Assembly: GCA_965205225.1 (NCBI GenBank)
Contig: CBDBFZ010000003.1
Location: 1,240,001-1,304,000 of the forward strand
From: Litorimonas sp965205225
Lineage (GTDB): Bacteria > Pseudomonadota > Alphaproteobacteria > Caulobacterales > Maricaulaceae
DNA: 64,000 bases
Reading direction: 5' to 3'
Position 1 is the stretch's first letter. Every line of letters begins with the position of its first letter. A model generated the notes under the pieces. It saw only the letters and a program-made list of their open reading frames with translations. It made no database searches and had not been told where the DNA came from. Both the position numbers and the translations under genes were made by a program. Below, one piece after another: positions 59,001 through 63,240 of this stretch.

Positions 59001-60651
59001 CCCGAATGGGTTCTTTTCGGGCGAGACCTATGTGGTCTATGGCGGGGCAAGCGCGCCGGGCACAGGGGGCGTGCTGGATCTGTCGACCCTAGACGGGACC
59101 AACGGCTTCATCCTCAATGGCATCGACGCGGGTGACGTGTCCGGCTGGTCCGTCTCGTCTGCGGGCGATGTTAATGGCGACGGCTATGATGATCTGATCA
59201 TCGGGGCCCGGAATGCCGACCCGAATGGGTTCTTTTCGGGCGAGACCTATGTGATCTATGGCGGGGCAAGCGCGCCGGGCACAGGGGGCAGATTCAATCT
59301 CTCCACTCTGAACGGCACCAACGGCTTCACCTTGACCGGGATCGACGGGGATGACCAGTCCGGTTCTTCCGTCTCATCGGCGGGAGATGTCAATGGCGAC
59401 GGCTATGATGATCTGATCATTGGCGCTTCTGAGGCTGACCCGGATGGGGACATTAATGCCGGCGAGACCTATGTGGTCTATGGCGGGGCAAGCGCGCCGG
59501 GCACAGGGGGCGTGCTGGATCTGTCGACCCTAGACGGGACTAACGGCTTCATCCTCAACGGCATCGGCTCGGGTGACTATTCCGGCGTCTCCGTATCGTC
59601 GGCGGGGGATATCAATGGCGATGGCTATGATGATCTGATCATCGGGGCCAGAGGGGCGGATCTTGCAGCTGGCGAGACCTATATCGTCTATGGCGGGGCA
59701 ACGGGGACGGAAAGCCTGACGTCGGTCACAGCATCAGGCACGGCGGCGGCGGATAATTTCACCGGCAATGCCGGCAATGACAGTTTTACAGCGATTGCCA
59801 CGAATGATGTGGTGCGCGGCGGGGCCGGCAATGACAGGATCCGTGTCACCGCGCTCGACTTTGCAGCGATTGATGGCGGCACGGGCGTGGACACATTGGT
59901 GCTGGACGGGGCTGGCCTAGCGCTCGACCTGACCAGGGCGGGCCATGCCGGCGTCGACAGTATCGAACTGTTTGACCTGTCCGGCACAGGCGCCAACAGC
60001 CTGGTGCTGGACGCGCTGGCCGTGTTTGACGTAACGGAAGAGCGCGAGGGCGGTGCGGCGAGCCTCGACGTGCTGGGGGATGCGGATGACAGGGTTGATC
60101 TGAGCGGCAGTAACTTCGCCCTGAGCGGGACGGCGGCGGAGGACGGCGTCACCTATAATGTCTATAGGGACGGCAATGCGGAAGTGCGCATTGAGAACGG
60201 GGTGATGGTCACCCTCGCTGCTACGGGGTCGCAAAGCGCCCGGTTCAAAACTGACGCCAAGATTGACACCAAGACTGAAACCGGGATCGATCCCGTGGCT
60301 GACCCCAGAACTGACACCAGAACTGATCCCGAGTCCGGAACGAGGCTGGACGAGGCGCTCATGAATAATGATCTATGGAATAATGATCCCTGGGATAATG
60401 ATCTATGGGACGATTTATGGGCGAACGGGGTCAGGAGCCTGGATCAGCCAGTTCATATAGACGAGGATGCTATCCTCATTCCGCTTTCAGACTCGCTTTC
60501 TTTCGGTCCACTCGCATCAGGCCCGCTTCCGGGTCCGTGGGGGGATCTGATGTGTTGGCCCGGGCTCGAAAACCATCCGGCGATGCAGAACGATCTCGCC
60601 ATGATCCTGCCGGAGATGGAGATTGTCACCGCTTATATGGAGGGTTTCTAA
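44011..60651 (+). CDS. Giant calcium-binding multidomain protein: serralysin-type protease, 35 FG-GAP blades, cadherin-like and RTX repeats
   Basis: One uninterrupted frame of 5,546 residues from ATG 44011, preceded at 8 bases by GAGGGT; in-frame TTG 43957 or ATG 43996 lack such a site. The order is: N-terminal region with CACCGHDHG (1-190), PPC-like domain (194-302), zinc protease with HEVGHALGLGH at 434 and Met-turn LMSYRD, RTX turns (606-640), Asp-rich repeats (700-1010), then five modules of seven FG-GAP blades plus RTX-like linker. Cadherin-like domains (2, 4, 2, 2) follow modules 1-4; an acidic Asn/Trp/Asp tail follows module 5. No Sec signal is evident; type I secretion, adhesion or surface proteolysis are inferred. 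No secretion genes are nearby. Confidence 0.93.
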   Translation: MFKPYDSSSLASALHLYGLQYDLQPNSLKGFSETLQPLSFSGSTLINPVFSADAPILDSASSAPDMGAMGAMAALFQSNPAIIFAQALFTAMVDNGHIFEAQSNGCACCGHDHGMNAKTQIMKLSDQIQQLLDSGLNISNFNTLIGSISALGDVDADIFANSLQETAEAFAEAIFGTANEPADSDLPADTSTTGTITIGGSASGTRGSGTDEDWYAVELQAGVQYTFIMLRDGDNPHQDPLLILYDSAGTEIDRNDDVEINGARINSNSFLTFTPGESGTYYLGASGWVATATGDYTIYAEEGNNRPDFTLDQAAFFLTSQFNIEAKWDKTDLTYDISALSDGAKTLALMAMDAWAEVSGLTFTAAASGADPDIDFNEDTRANGGRQAFTRSTISTANDTIISATVTVSANWDTNSDGSADYALNSRRYQTYLHEVGHALGLGHSGLYNGPRVDEAGVSHHVYNQDAWNYTLMSYRDQGEAGTGTPRLVLTPQLVDIIAIQNFYGANGQTRSGDNVYGFNSTETGVLDFEGTFFNQGIRPPSLAIYDSGGTDTLDFSSYSANQVISLVEGSFSSIGDNINTGDPEDPLINNITIAVGTVIENAIGGSGDDSFIGNDSDNVFTGNGGNDTYVGGAGNDMVILALSQSRYMISVDETNEGRFLVISGGTEGTDRINLADVEFVGFNGGQTIVTTESLADPIEFDDDGDGIIDRRVYRNADGRWARVEQDLDDDGTIDRITHFAFDDGGTRRVTRRDFDRDDDGIIDRTVHLNAEGRWERLEQDLDDDGFIDRITHYAFDDGGTRRVTRRDFDRDDDGIIDRTVHLNAEGRWQRLEQDLDDDGFIDRITHYAFDDGGTRRVTRRDFDLDDDGTIDRTVHLNADGRWARVDFDGDGDGTIDRIHHYTFDSDGRRTRTNFDGDADGTIDRSETYTYNANGRVSQTGFDDNNDGTTDRNETYTYNVNGRVSQTDFDDDADGTTDRNETYTYDANGNLIQTDFDDNNDGTIDRSERAPSSLDGINGFTLTGIDANDQSGFSVSSAGDVNGDGYDDLIIGAPFADPNGRFSGETYIVYGGVSAPGMEGMLDLSALDGTNGFTLTGIEGADISGRSVSSAGDVNGDGYDDLIIGAWRAGGSGETYIVYGGASAPGTEGVLALSGLDGTNGFILTGIDFLDQSGYSVSSAGDVNGDGYDDLIIGAPSADPNGDNYAGETYIVYGGASAPGEDGVLDLGALNGTNGFTLTGIAARDNSGISVSSAGDVNGDGYDDLIIGAFRADPNGNDNAGETYIVYGGASAPGGVLDLSSLNGTNGFILTGIDAGDSSGISVSSAGDVNGDGYDDLIIGAHFAGPNGNSSGETYLVYGGASAPGTGGRFNLSTLNGTNGFTLTGIDAGDNSGFSVSSAGDINGDGYDDLIIGAFRAAPNGDSEAGETYLVYGGASAPGTGGMLDLSALDGTNGFILTGIDAGDRSGTSVSSAGDVNGDGYDDLIIGASGADPNGDSQAGETYIVYGGATGTESLVPVTAQGTAAADNFTGNAGDDSFTAIATDDVVRGGAGNDTIRVTSLDFAAIDGGTGADTLVLDGAGLALDLTGAGHAGVDSVELFDLSGTGANSLVLDALAVFDVTEEREGGAASLDVLGDADDRVELSGSNFALTGTAAEDGVTYNIYRDGNAQLRIETGVQVVTIPGFTSPAAVSVRENQTAAYEAAATDADGDTLVYSLSGTDAALFMINANTGEVSFIAAPDFEAPSDDGGDNVYDITVTASDGTNSRNHNVAIRVTNENDNIPVFTSPAAVSAQENRMTAYEAAATDADGDPLVYRLSGTDAALFRIGSTTGEVRFRVAPDFEDPDDADGDNVYDITVTASDGTNRTDHNVAITVTDEENDPVNLSRLDGTNGFTLTGIDAGDQSGASVSSAGDVNGDGYDDLIIGAWRADPNGDNRYNRAGETYVVYGGASAPGTGGVLDLGALDGTNGFTLTGIDGYDYSGASVSSAGDVNGDGYDDLIIGARYAIPNGNFQAGETYIVYGGASAPGTEGVLDLSGLDGTNGFTLTGIDRFDRSGVSVSSAGDVNGDGYDDLIIGAYWADPNGDIEAGETYIVYGGASAPGTNGVLDLSMLDGTNGFILTGIDGGDRSGRSVSSAGDVNGDGYDDLIIGARDADLIGGRRNAGETYVVYGGANAPGEEGVLDLGALDGTNGFILNGFSPFDHSGQSVSSAGDVNGDGYDDLIIGAPYAFPNGDRRAGETHIVYGGASAPGTGGVLNLEALDGSNGFTLTGIDALDESGRSVSSAGDVNGDGYDDLIIGARFADPNGDSEAGETYVVYGGASAPGEDGELNLGALDGTNGFILAGIDARDRSGSSVSSAGDVNGDGYDDLIIGANRANPNGDSNAGETYVIYGGATGTESLTPVTASGTAAADNFTGNAGDDSFTAIATNDVVRGGAGNDMISVTALDFAAIDGGTGVDTLVLDGAGLSLDLTGAGHASVDSVEIFDLSGTGANSLVLDALAVFDVTEEREGGAASLDVLGDADDRVDLSGSSFALTGTAAEDGVTYNIYRDGNAQLRVETGVQVVTVPGITSPAAVSARENQTAAYEAAATDDEGDPLVYSLSGTDAALFTIDANTGEVSFIVAPDFEMPGDADGDNVYDITVTASDGTNSTNHNVAIRVTNENDNIPVFTSPAAVSVRENQVAAYEAAATDADGDPLVYSLSGTDAALFTINADTGEVSFMAAPDFEAPGDDDRDNVYDITVTASDGTNRTDHNVAITVTDYNIPVFTSPFVVSVAENQTAAYRAAAADDEGDPLVYSLSGTDAALFTIDANIGEVSFIAAPDFEAPGDTDGDNVYDITVTASDGTNRTDHNVAITVTNENENIPVFTSPATANAQENQTAAYEAAATDADGDPLVYSLSGTDAALFRIGSTTGEVRFRVAPDFEDPGDADGDNVYDITVTAFDGTDRTDHNVTITVTDENEPINLSSLDGTNGFTLTGIDAGDQSGVSVSSAGDVNGDGYDDLIIGADGADPGGNNRAGETYLVYGGASAPGRDGVLDLSGLDGTNGFILTGIDAYDYSGASVSSAGDVNGDGYDDLIIGANRADPNGASGAGETYVVYGGASAPGTEGVLDLGALDGTNGFILTGIDANDRSGRSVSSAGDVNGDGYDDLIIGALGADPNVDSQAGETYILYGGASAPGIGGVLDLGALNGTNGFILTGIDALDNSGWSVSSAGDVNGDGDDDLIIGARFAAPNGNDDAGETYVIYGGASAPGTGGVLDLSDLDGTNGFILNGIGSGDYSGVSVSSAGDVNGDGYDDLIIGARWADPNGDSGAGETYIVYGGASAPGTGGVLDLSDLDGTNGFTVTGIDAGDNSGFSVSSAGDVNGDGYDDLIIGARFADPNGDRDAGETYIVYGGASAPGTDGVLDLSILGTNGFILAGIDRFDYSGSSVSSAGDINGDGYDDLIIGAHMADPNGDSNANAGETYLIYGGATGTESLTPVTASGTAAADNFTGNASADSFTAIATNDVVRGGAGDDTISITTLDFAAIDGGTGQDTLVLDGAGLSLDLTGAGHAGVDSVEVFDLSGTGTNSLVLDALAVFDVTEEREGGAASLDVLGDADDRVELSGSNFALTGTAAEDGVTYNIYRDGNAQLRVETGVQVVTVPIFSSPATASVAENQVAAYEAAATDADGDPLSYSLSGTDAALFTINATTGEVSFIAAPDFEMPGDADGDNVYDITVTASDGDNSRNHNVAIRVTNENDNAPVFTSPAAVSAQENRVAAYMAVATDADGDPLVYSLSGTDAALFTIDANRGDVSFIAAPDFEMPGDADGDNVYDITVTASDGTNRTDHNVAITVTDEENDPINLSRLDGTNGFTLTGIDAGDQSGASVSSAGDVNGDGYDDLIIGARNADPNGDSQAGETYVVYGGASAPGTEGVLDLSMLDGTNGFILTGIDRSDQSGRSVSSAGDVNGDGYDDLIIGANRADPNGGDSGETYIIYGGASAPGTGGVLDLFDLDGSNGFILTGIDAGDLSGGSVSSAGDVNGDGYDDLIIGADGAEPGGDRDAGETYLVYGGASAPGTGGVLDLSDLDGSNGFILTGIDARDRSGSSVSSAGDVNGDGYDDLIIGAYGADPNEDSQAGETYVVYGGASAPGTGGVLDLSGLDGTNGFILNGIGSGDYSGVSVSSAGDVNGDGYDDLIIGARGADLAAGETYIVYGGASAPGTGGRFNLSTLNGINGFILTGIDADDRSGISVSSAGDVNGDGYDDLIIGAQDADPNGNSSAGETYVVYGGASAPGTGGVLDLGALDGSNGFTLTGIDADDNSGRSVSSAGDVNGDGYDDLIIGAWLADPNGISNAGETYILYGGATGTESLTPVTASGTAAADNFTGNAGDDSFTAIATDDVVRGGAGNDMISVTALDFAAIDGGTGQDTLVLDGAGLALDLTGAGHAGVDSVEVFDLSGTGANSLVLDALAVFDVTEEREGGAAASLDVLGDADDRVDLSGSNFALTGTAAEDGVTYNVYRDGNAQLRVETGVQVQIPPVVFISPAAVSARENQTAAYEAAATDADGDTLVYNLSGTDAALFTIDATTGEVSFIAAPDFEMPGDADGDNVYDITVTASDGDNSRNHNVAIRVTNENDNIPVFTSPAAVSIAEGQSAAYEAAATDADGDPLVYSLSGTDAALFTINANTGEVSFIAAPDFEMPGDADGDNVYDITVTASDGLNRTDHNVAITVTDEYELFNLDGTNGFTLTGIDAGDQSGASVSSAGDVNGDGYDDLIIGARYAVPNRDLDAGETYIVYGRASAPGMNGVLDLSMLDGSNGFTLTGIDAGDNSGISVSSAGDVNGDGYDDLIIGAIYADPNRDSQAGETYIVYGGASAPGMNGVLDLSMLDGTNGFILNGIDAGDNSGISVSSAGDVNGDGYDDLIIGANRADPNGDSRAGETYVVYGGASAPGTGGVLDLGALNGTNGFILTGIDSGDNSGYSVSSAGDVNGDGYDDLIIGARWAAPNGFFSGETYVVYGGASAPGTGGVLDLSTLDGTNGFILNGIDAGDVSGWSVSSAGDVNGDGYDDLIIGARNADPNGFFSGETYVIYGGASAPGTGGRFNLSTLNGTNGFTLTGIDGDDQSGSSVSSAGDVNGDGYDDLIIGASEADPDGDINAGETYVVYGGASAPGTGGVLDLSTLDGTNGFILNGIGSGDYSGVSVSSAGDINGDGYDDLIIGARGADLAAGETYIVYGGATGTESLTSVTASGTAAADNFTGNAGNDSFTAIATNDVVRGGAGNDRIRVTALDFAAIDGGTGVDTLVLDGAGLALDLTRAGHAGVDSIELFDLSGTGANSLVLDALAVFDVTEEREGGAASLDVLGDADDRVDLSGSNFALSGTAAEDGVTYNVYRDGNAEVRIENGVMVTLAATGSQSARFKTDAKIDTKTETGIDPVADPRTDTRTDPESGTRLDEALMNNDLWNNDPWDNDLWDDLWANGVRSLDQPVHIDEDAILIPLSDSLSFGPLASGPLPGPWGDLMCWPGLENHPAMQNDLAMILPEMEIVTAYMEGF
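44590..44915 (+). other. PPC-like (bacterial pre-peptidase C-terminal) domain in the giant protein
   Basis: The segment TITIGGSASGTRGSGTDEDW, then YTFIMLRDG, DPLLILYDSAGTEIDRNDD and ATGDYTIYAEE matches the PPC beta-jellyroll often attached to secreted peptidases. It stands directly before the protease domain. Confidence 0.75.
44935..45930 (+). other. Serralysin-like M10 metalloprotease domain with RTX turns
   Basis: The zinc site HEVGHALGLGH is encoded at 45310-45342 (His, Glu, His, His ligands) and the Met-turn TLMSYRDQ at about 45421-45444. The serralysin C-terminal part follows, with IAIQNFYGANGQTRSGDNVYGF and nonapeptide calcium turns GGSGDDSFIGND, FTGNGGNDTYVGGAGND at 45826-45920. In classical serralysins the 12th position after the first His is Pro; here it is Ser. 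Confidence 0.9.
46108..47035 (+). repeat. Asp-rich tandem repeats in the giant protein
   Basis: A 54-residue period of the type DFDRDDDGIIDRTVHLNAEG / LEQDLDDDGFIDRITHYAF is repeated about three times. It then gives way to a 27-residue form with DFDDDADGTTDRNETYTYDA. The DxDxDGxxDR loops resemble thrombospondin type 3 or EF-hand calcium loops; the later units recall YD-repeat strands. It is probably a rigid calcium-dependent stalk. Confidence 0.8.
47047..48537 (+). repeat. FG-GAP propeller module 1 (seven blades)
   Basis: Seven units of about 70 residues, each with GFxLTGI near its start, GDVNGDGYDDLIIGA (DxNxDGxxD calcium loop) and ETYIVYGGASAPG. Seven is the blade number of integrin-alpha-like beta-propellers, so this is predicted as one closed propeller. 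Confidence 0.9.
48538..49650 (+). repeat. RTX-like linker plus two cadherin-like domains, module 1
   Basis: The linker opens GTESLVPVTAQGTAAADNF and has TGNAGDDSFTAI and VRGGAGNDTI turns, then a leucine/aspartate-rich domain. Two cadherin-like domains of about 100 residues follow from 49051, each with VSVRENQ or similar, DADGDxLVYxLSGTDAALF and GDNVYDITVTASDGTN. Confidence 0.85.
49666..51198 (+). repeat. FG-GAP propeller module 2 (seven blades)
   Basis: Seven blades of the same consensus, from RLDGTNGFTLTGIDAGDQSG to the last unit before GATGTESLTPV. One blade (fifth) has GFSPFDHSG in place of GIDxxDxSG. Confidence 0.9.
51199..52910 (+). repeat. RTX-like linker plus four cadherin-like domains, module 2
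   Basis: The linker is nearly the same as in module 1. Four cadherin-like domains follow (from about 51712), two more than in the other modules, so this block has expanded by duplication. Confidence 0.85.
52918..54440 (+). repeat. FG-GAP propeller module 3 (seven blades)
   Basis: Seven blades. The seventh is one residue short at its start (SILGTNGF instead of xLDGTNGF). One blade reads GDVNGDGDDDLIIGA in place of GDGYDD. Confidence 0.9.
54441..55572 (+). repeat. RTX-like linker plus two cadherin-like domains, module 3
   Basis: Linker with TGNASADSFTAI (a variant of the usual NAGDDSF turn), then two cadherin-like domains from about 54961, the first opening with FSSPATASVAENQ. Confidence 0.85.
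55573..57075 (+). repeat. FG-GAP propeller module 4 (seven blades)
   Basis: Seven blades of the common consensus, from RLDGTNGFTLTGIDAGDQSG to GETYILYGGATGTESL. Confidence 0.9.
57076..58197 (+). repeat. RTX-like linker plus two cadherin-like domains, module 4
   Basis: The linker has one extra Ala codon (GGAAASLDVLG). Two cadherin-like domains follow from about 57595; the second has VSIAEGQSAAYEAAA. Confidence 0.85.
58198..59702 (+). repeat. FG-GAP propeller module 5 (seven blades)
   Basis: Seven blades, beginning NLDGTNGFTLTGIDAGDQSG. It is followed by a linker (59703-60210) and no cadherin-like domain. Confidence 0.9.
60211..60651 (+). other. C-terminal tail of the giant protein, conserved in a second copy
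   Basis: A Lys/Asp/Thr-rich stretch (KTDAKIDTKTETGIDPVADP), Asn/Trp/Asp repeats (NNDLWNNDPWDNDLWDD), and the end MCWPGLENHPAMQNDLAM then ILPEMEIVTAYMEGF. The last about 55 residues recur at 63295-63464. A type I secretion or anchoring signal is a reasonable inference for such a conserved end. Confidence 0.6.
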
Positions 60652-60816
60652 CCACGGGTCAAACCCGGGACAAAGTCATGACCGAGACCGAGATCAAGAC
60701 AGAGATCAGGATAGAGTCCGGGACCGTACCTGCCGGACAGACCTAGGTGACGTTCGGGGTCGATCTGTCACGCGGGGTTTCTCCGAGTGGTCGGCAACGA
60801 AACGGCTCAGCCTTGC
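60483..60816 (+). repeat. Direct repeat copy 1: giant-gene 3' end and downstream small ORF
   Basis: About 334 bp that recur at 63295-63618 at roughly 90 percent identity, covering the last 55 codons of the giant gene, its stop, and a downstream small ORF. Confidence 0.9.
60678..60746 (+). pseudogene. Small downstream ORF, broken copy
   Basis: ATG 60678 gives MTETEIKTEIRIESGTVPAG and then a stop at 60744-60746, where the second copy (63492) reads Ile-Glu and continues. The sequence after the stop still matches the second copy (VTFGVDLSRGVSPSG) to 60816. It is therefore a nonsense-truncated paralogue. Confidence 0.6.
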
Positions 60817-60950
60817 CACCTCCGACCTATAGTGAAGGCGTCCTAATCAATGTTACGCTATGCTTCTCCCAATCAGGCCCCGGCGCATATCGGCATCAGC
60901 CTAGCGCAGCTCTCCGCATTTGGCGAGAGAGACCTGCATTCTGTAAACTT
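60817..60950. other. Unassigned spacer before the IS5 remnant
   Basis: No conserved gene is recognised. One frame reads MLRYASPNQAPAHIGISLAQ and stays open up to the IS5 end, so it may be a gene fragment cut by the insertion. Confidence 0.25.
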
Positions 60951-61213
60951 GGACACCTCGAAGAACGGGTTTTGGGGGCCAGTATAGAGGCGAATTTTAT
61001 AGTCGGCTCTCAGGTCAGGCTTCATAGAGTGACGCATGCGTGTCCACAGGCGTATTTTGGCATGATTTTGGCCCGCATAAGCGGGGGGATCCAGATTTTG
61101 AACAGAATCAGGCTATGGGCTGTTGTCGCTCATGGAAAACGAGGCGGCGGAAGTTGTAGCTTAAGCTTAGCTTGGCCATGGTGATCCGGCCAGCGATCCT
61201 GGCCGATTGAGCG
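60951..61213 (-). mobile_element. IS5-family remnant (left end and transposase 3' end)
   Basis: Begins with the same terminal repeat GGACACCTCGAAGAAC as the element at 8507 and stays closely similar through TTCATAGAGTGACG and the transposase C-terminal coding region (YNFRRLVFHE equivalent). It has small indels, then ends at a junction with an IS3-family fragment near a doubled CCTGGCCGATTGA. The rest of the element is lost. Confidence 0.88.
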
Positions 61214-61228
61214 CCTGGCCGATTGATA

Positions 61229-61345
61229 GCGGAAGCTACTACGCGAAAGGCCAAGGACCTGACAGGTCCGGCGTTCAGATGTGTTTAACTTCTGCCGACA
61301 ATGAATAACAGCCTGACGTAGCCAAGGGGCCGTCAGGCTCCCTGC
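61229..61345 (-). pseudogene. IS3-family OrfB, N-terminal fragment
   Basis: After the orfA stop, the minus strand reads SLTAPWLRQAVIHCRQKLNT and ERRTCQVLGLSRSSFRYQS, matching the start of IS3-family OrfB (ERRxCRVLGxxRSxxRY pattern). It lies in the orfA frame past the TGA and is cut off at the IS5 remnant, so no transposase can be made. Confidence 0.75.
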
Positions 61346-61348
61346 TTT

Positions 61349-61633
61349 TCATTGGGGCTTTAAATAATCAAGGCTCTCCCTGAAAATCAGCTTGTCCAGC
61401 GTCAGATCAGATACAGCCTTACGGAGTCGCTGCTTCTCTTTCTCTAATACCTTCATCTGTTTGACTTTGGATGGCTCCATCCCACCAAACTTCTTGCGCC
61501 AGCCATAATAAGTGGCATCGCTCACACCAGCTGATCGGCACGCCGTTGCGACTGTTGCGCCAGACGCTAACTCAACCTCAATCTGCCGCAGCAACCGAAT
61601 AACGTCCTCATCTGAAAATCTCTTCCTTGCCAT
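61349..61633 (-). CDS. IS3-family transposase OrfA
   Basis: A 94-residue HTH protein from ATG 61633 (MARKRFSDEDVIRLLRQIEV). The HTH_Tnp_1 pattern ACRSAGVSDATYYGWRKKFGG is followed by a leucine-zipper-like helix (KVLEKEKQRLRKAVSDL) and LDKLIFRESLDYLKP. It is intact, but its partner OrfB is truncated, so it is non-functional for transposition on its own. Confidence 0.9.
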   Translation of the reverse strand: MARKRFSDEDVIRLLRQIEVELASGATVATACRSAGVSDATYYGWRKKFGGMEPSKVKQMKVLEKEKQRLRKAVSDLTLDKLIFRESLDYLKPQ

Positions 61634-61697
61634 AACAACTGTCCTTCCCACCAAAATTACTAAGTAAAAGATGGTCCAGTTCTAAGGAGCAAGGACA

Positions 61698-61801
61698 CGG
61701 GAGACCTAGATGATCCCACCCTCTTAACTCTGCATATCATAGAAGAGAATTGTTTAAGCAGTGTTGTTCTCGACCAGTTCAGTGCTCGTGCCGGAAGCGG
61801 T
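61698..61801. other. Short spacer between IS3 remnant and GH17 gene
   Basis: About 100 bp downstream (minus-strand sense) of the glucanase stop. No feature recognised. Confidence 0.25.
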
Positions 61802-62854
61802 TTAAGGTTGCATGACCAGTTTTGGAGCTCGATCAACAAAGAAGACGCCCCAGTGTTTCTCAGCCCCCATCGGATTATTCGGATCTCCCTTCCAAGGCTC
61901 ATCGAACGCTTCAAAAAAGAAAATTGTTGTATTGGTTTTAATACCCCAGTCCAGCATTTCAGAAAAATAACGTTGTTGTTGTTCCTCTCCAGCCCGCTCA
62001 CCGAATTCGGAAGCCGTCGTAGCCCATCCTGCCTCTAGAATTGAGATAGGCTTGACTGGAAAAGACTCATAAATTCTTTGCATATTCTCAAGCGTATAAG
62101 ATAAACCGTCGTCAATCCCTCGACCTTCCCAAACTGGATAGGTGTGAATACCCAGGAAATCGACTTCAGCCGCGAGAGGCGCCCCTTCCTGCGCCCACCA
62201 CTCATAATTGTCGGCGACAGTCACGTCCTGAGCAATCCGGCTTTTCACGTCTCGGACATAGTCAATGACCTGATCCAGAGGCACCATGTGGTCGTTCCAA
62301 GAGACGAGCGCTTCATTGCCGACATTGACGGCGACAACTATATCGCCAAACTCATTGGCCAAAGCGACGCCGCGATTGATTTCAGCAACATTTTTAAGCT
62401 TGTTTGCCACCAATTTTTCATCCGGGATGGGTTCGTCCAACCAAGGACAGCCTTCATGGTTACTGATTTCCGCATCCAGCCACATACCCAGCAACACTTT
62501 GATTGGCAGATTGTGCTCATGAATGAGCTCGAGCGTCATCCGGGAGTTTTCGCCTGAGTCATAGAGGCGAATAAGATGAAAATCATGGGCATCTAATATT
62601 TGCAAGTCTTCCAATATCTCTGCCCGGCTGGGGTTGACGGCACCTGCGCCCCTGTCAGGGTGCTGGCCCTCACGAAACCCTGAATAGGCCATGGCCATAA
62701 CTTCACCTGCAACAAGGTTAGTAGACGGATGGATCGTCATACCCGGCTCTTTACTGTCAAAGGAGTCAATCGATGTGCACGCTGAAAAGAAAAGACAGAA
62801 GACAGAAGCAAGTTTCAGGACAGTAAAACGATTAAGTAAATTTCGGTCGCGCAT
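61802..62854 (-). CDS. GH17-like beta-1,3-glucanase lipoprotein
   Basis: A 350-residue protein. The signal sequence ends in a lipobox-like FFSAC near residue 25. FHLIRLYDSGENSRMTLELI, IKVLLGMWLDAE, VVAVNVGNEALVSW (acid/base Glu), VDFLGIHTYPVWEG and ISILEAGWAT (nucleophile Glu) are in the order of glycoside hydrolase family 17. The family cleaves or transglycosylates beta-1,3-glucans such as laminarin. ATG 62854 is chosen for the signal peptide. It overlaps the preceding truncated GH17 gene by 23 bases. Confidence 0.85.
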   Translation of the reverse strand: MRDRNLLNRFTVLKLASVFCLFFSACTSIDSFDSKEPGMTIHPSTNLVAGEVMAMAYSGFREGQHPDRGAGAVNPSRAEILEDLQILDAHDFHLIRLYDSGENSRMTLELIHEHNLPIKVLLGMWLDAEISNHEGCPWLDEPIPDEKLVANKLKNVAEINRGVALANEFGDIVVAVNVGNEALVSWNDHMVPLDQVIDYVRDVKSRIAQDVTVADNYEWWAQEGAPLAAEVDFLGIHTYPVWEGRGIDDGLSYTLENMQRIYESFPVKPISILEAGWATTASEFGERAGEEQQQRYFSEMLDWGIKTNTTIFFFEAFDEPWKGDPNNPMGAEKHWGVFFVDRAPKLVMQP

Positions 62855-63240
62855 CACTTTCCCATAACCCCCAATAAGCACCCACATCCCCCTCTTTAGC
62901 GACTTTCCAGGCCTCGTCAAATGCGGCAAAGTAAATGATATCTATGCCATCCTTATGCGCCCAATCATACGTCTCGATACAGTATTTTAACGCATTCTCA
63001 AGCGAAGGTATTGCATCCCATATGGTGTTCCGCGTGTCGGCCATCCCGTTTCCGCGATTATCACTTTCTTACCTTTCGCCGCCCTGACAGCCTGATGATA
63101 CATGTCTTTCATGTAAACGAGCGCATGTTCTCGCGGGCGCTCTTCCCAGAAGGGATAGCAATTCACGAGGAGAACATCACAAGCGTCTGCGACTCGTGGG
63201 TGGTCACAAAATTTGAAGTAGGCATCGACATAACCATCTT
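62832..63240 (-). pseudogene. GH17-like glucanase, 5'-truncated and frameshifted
   Basis: The minus strand gives GYVDAYFKFCDHP, DVLLVNCYPFWEERPREHAL and KGKKVIIAETGWPTRGTPYG (nucleophile Glu region). After loss of one base near 63020 it continues as PSLENALKYCIETYDW, DIIYFAAFDEAWK and GAYWGLWESDARPKF. This is the C-terminal half of a second GH17-type enzyme. Its 5' part is replaced by an IS3 terminal fragment at 63239. It formed an operon with the intact glucanase gene. Confidence 0.8.

Larger units (their letters stand above)
61229..61697 (-). mobile_element. IS3-family insertion sequence remnant
   Basis: Keeps the 5' terminal region (to about 61697), complete orfA, and the first about 40 codons of orfB; the rest of orfB is lost at the junction with the IS5 remnant. 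The terminal stretch 61643-61697 is repeated at 63239-63294. Confidence 0.85.

Noticed and set aside
60747..61184. 145-codon ORF downstream of the giant gene
   Set aside because: It runs through the duplicated tail region into the IS5 terminal repeat and transposase in the wrong sense; a chance frame.
61310..61339. Hairpin with 9-bp stem AGCCTGACG/CGTCAGGCT as a terminator
   Set aside because: It lies inside the coding remnant of IS3 OrfB on the minus strand, so a coincidental or IS-internal structure is more likely.
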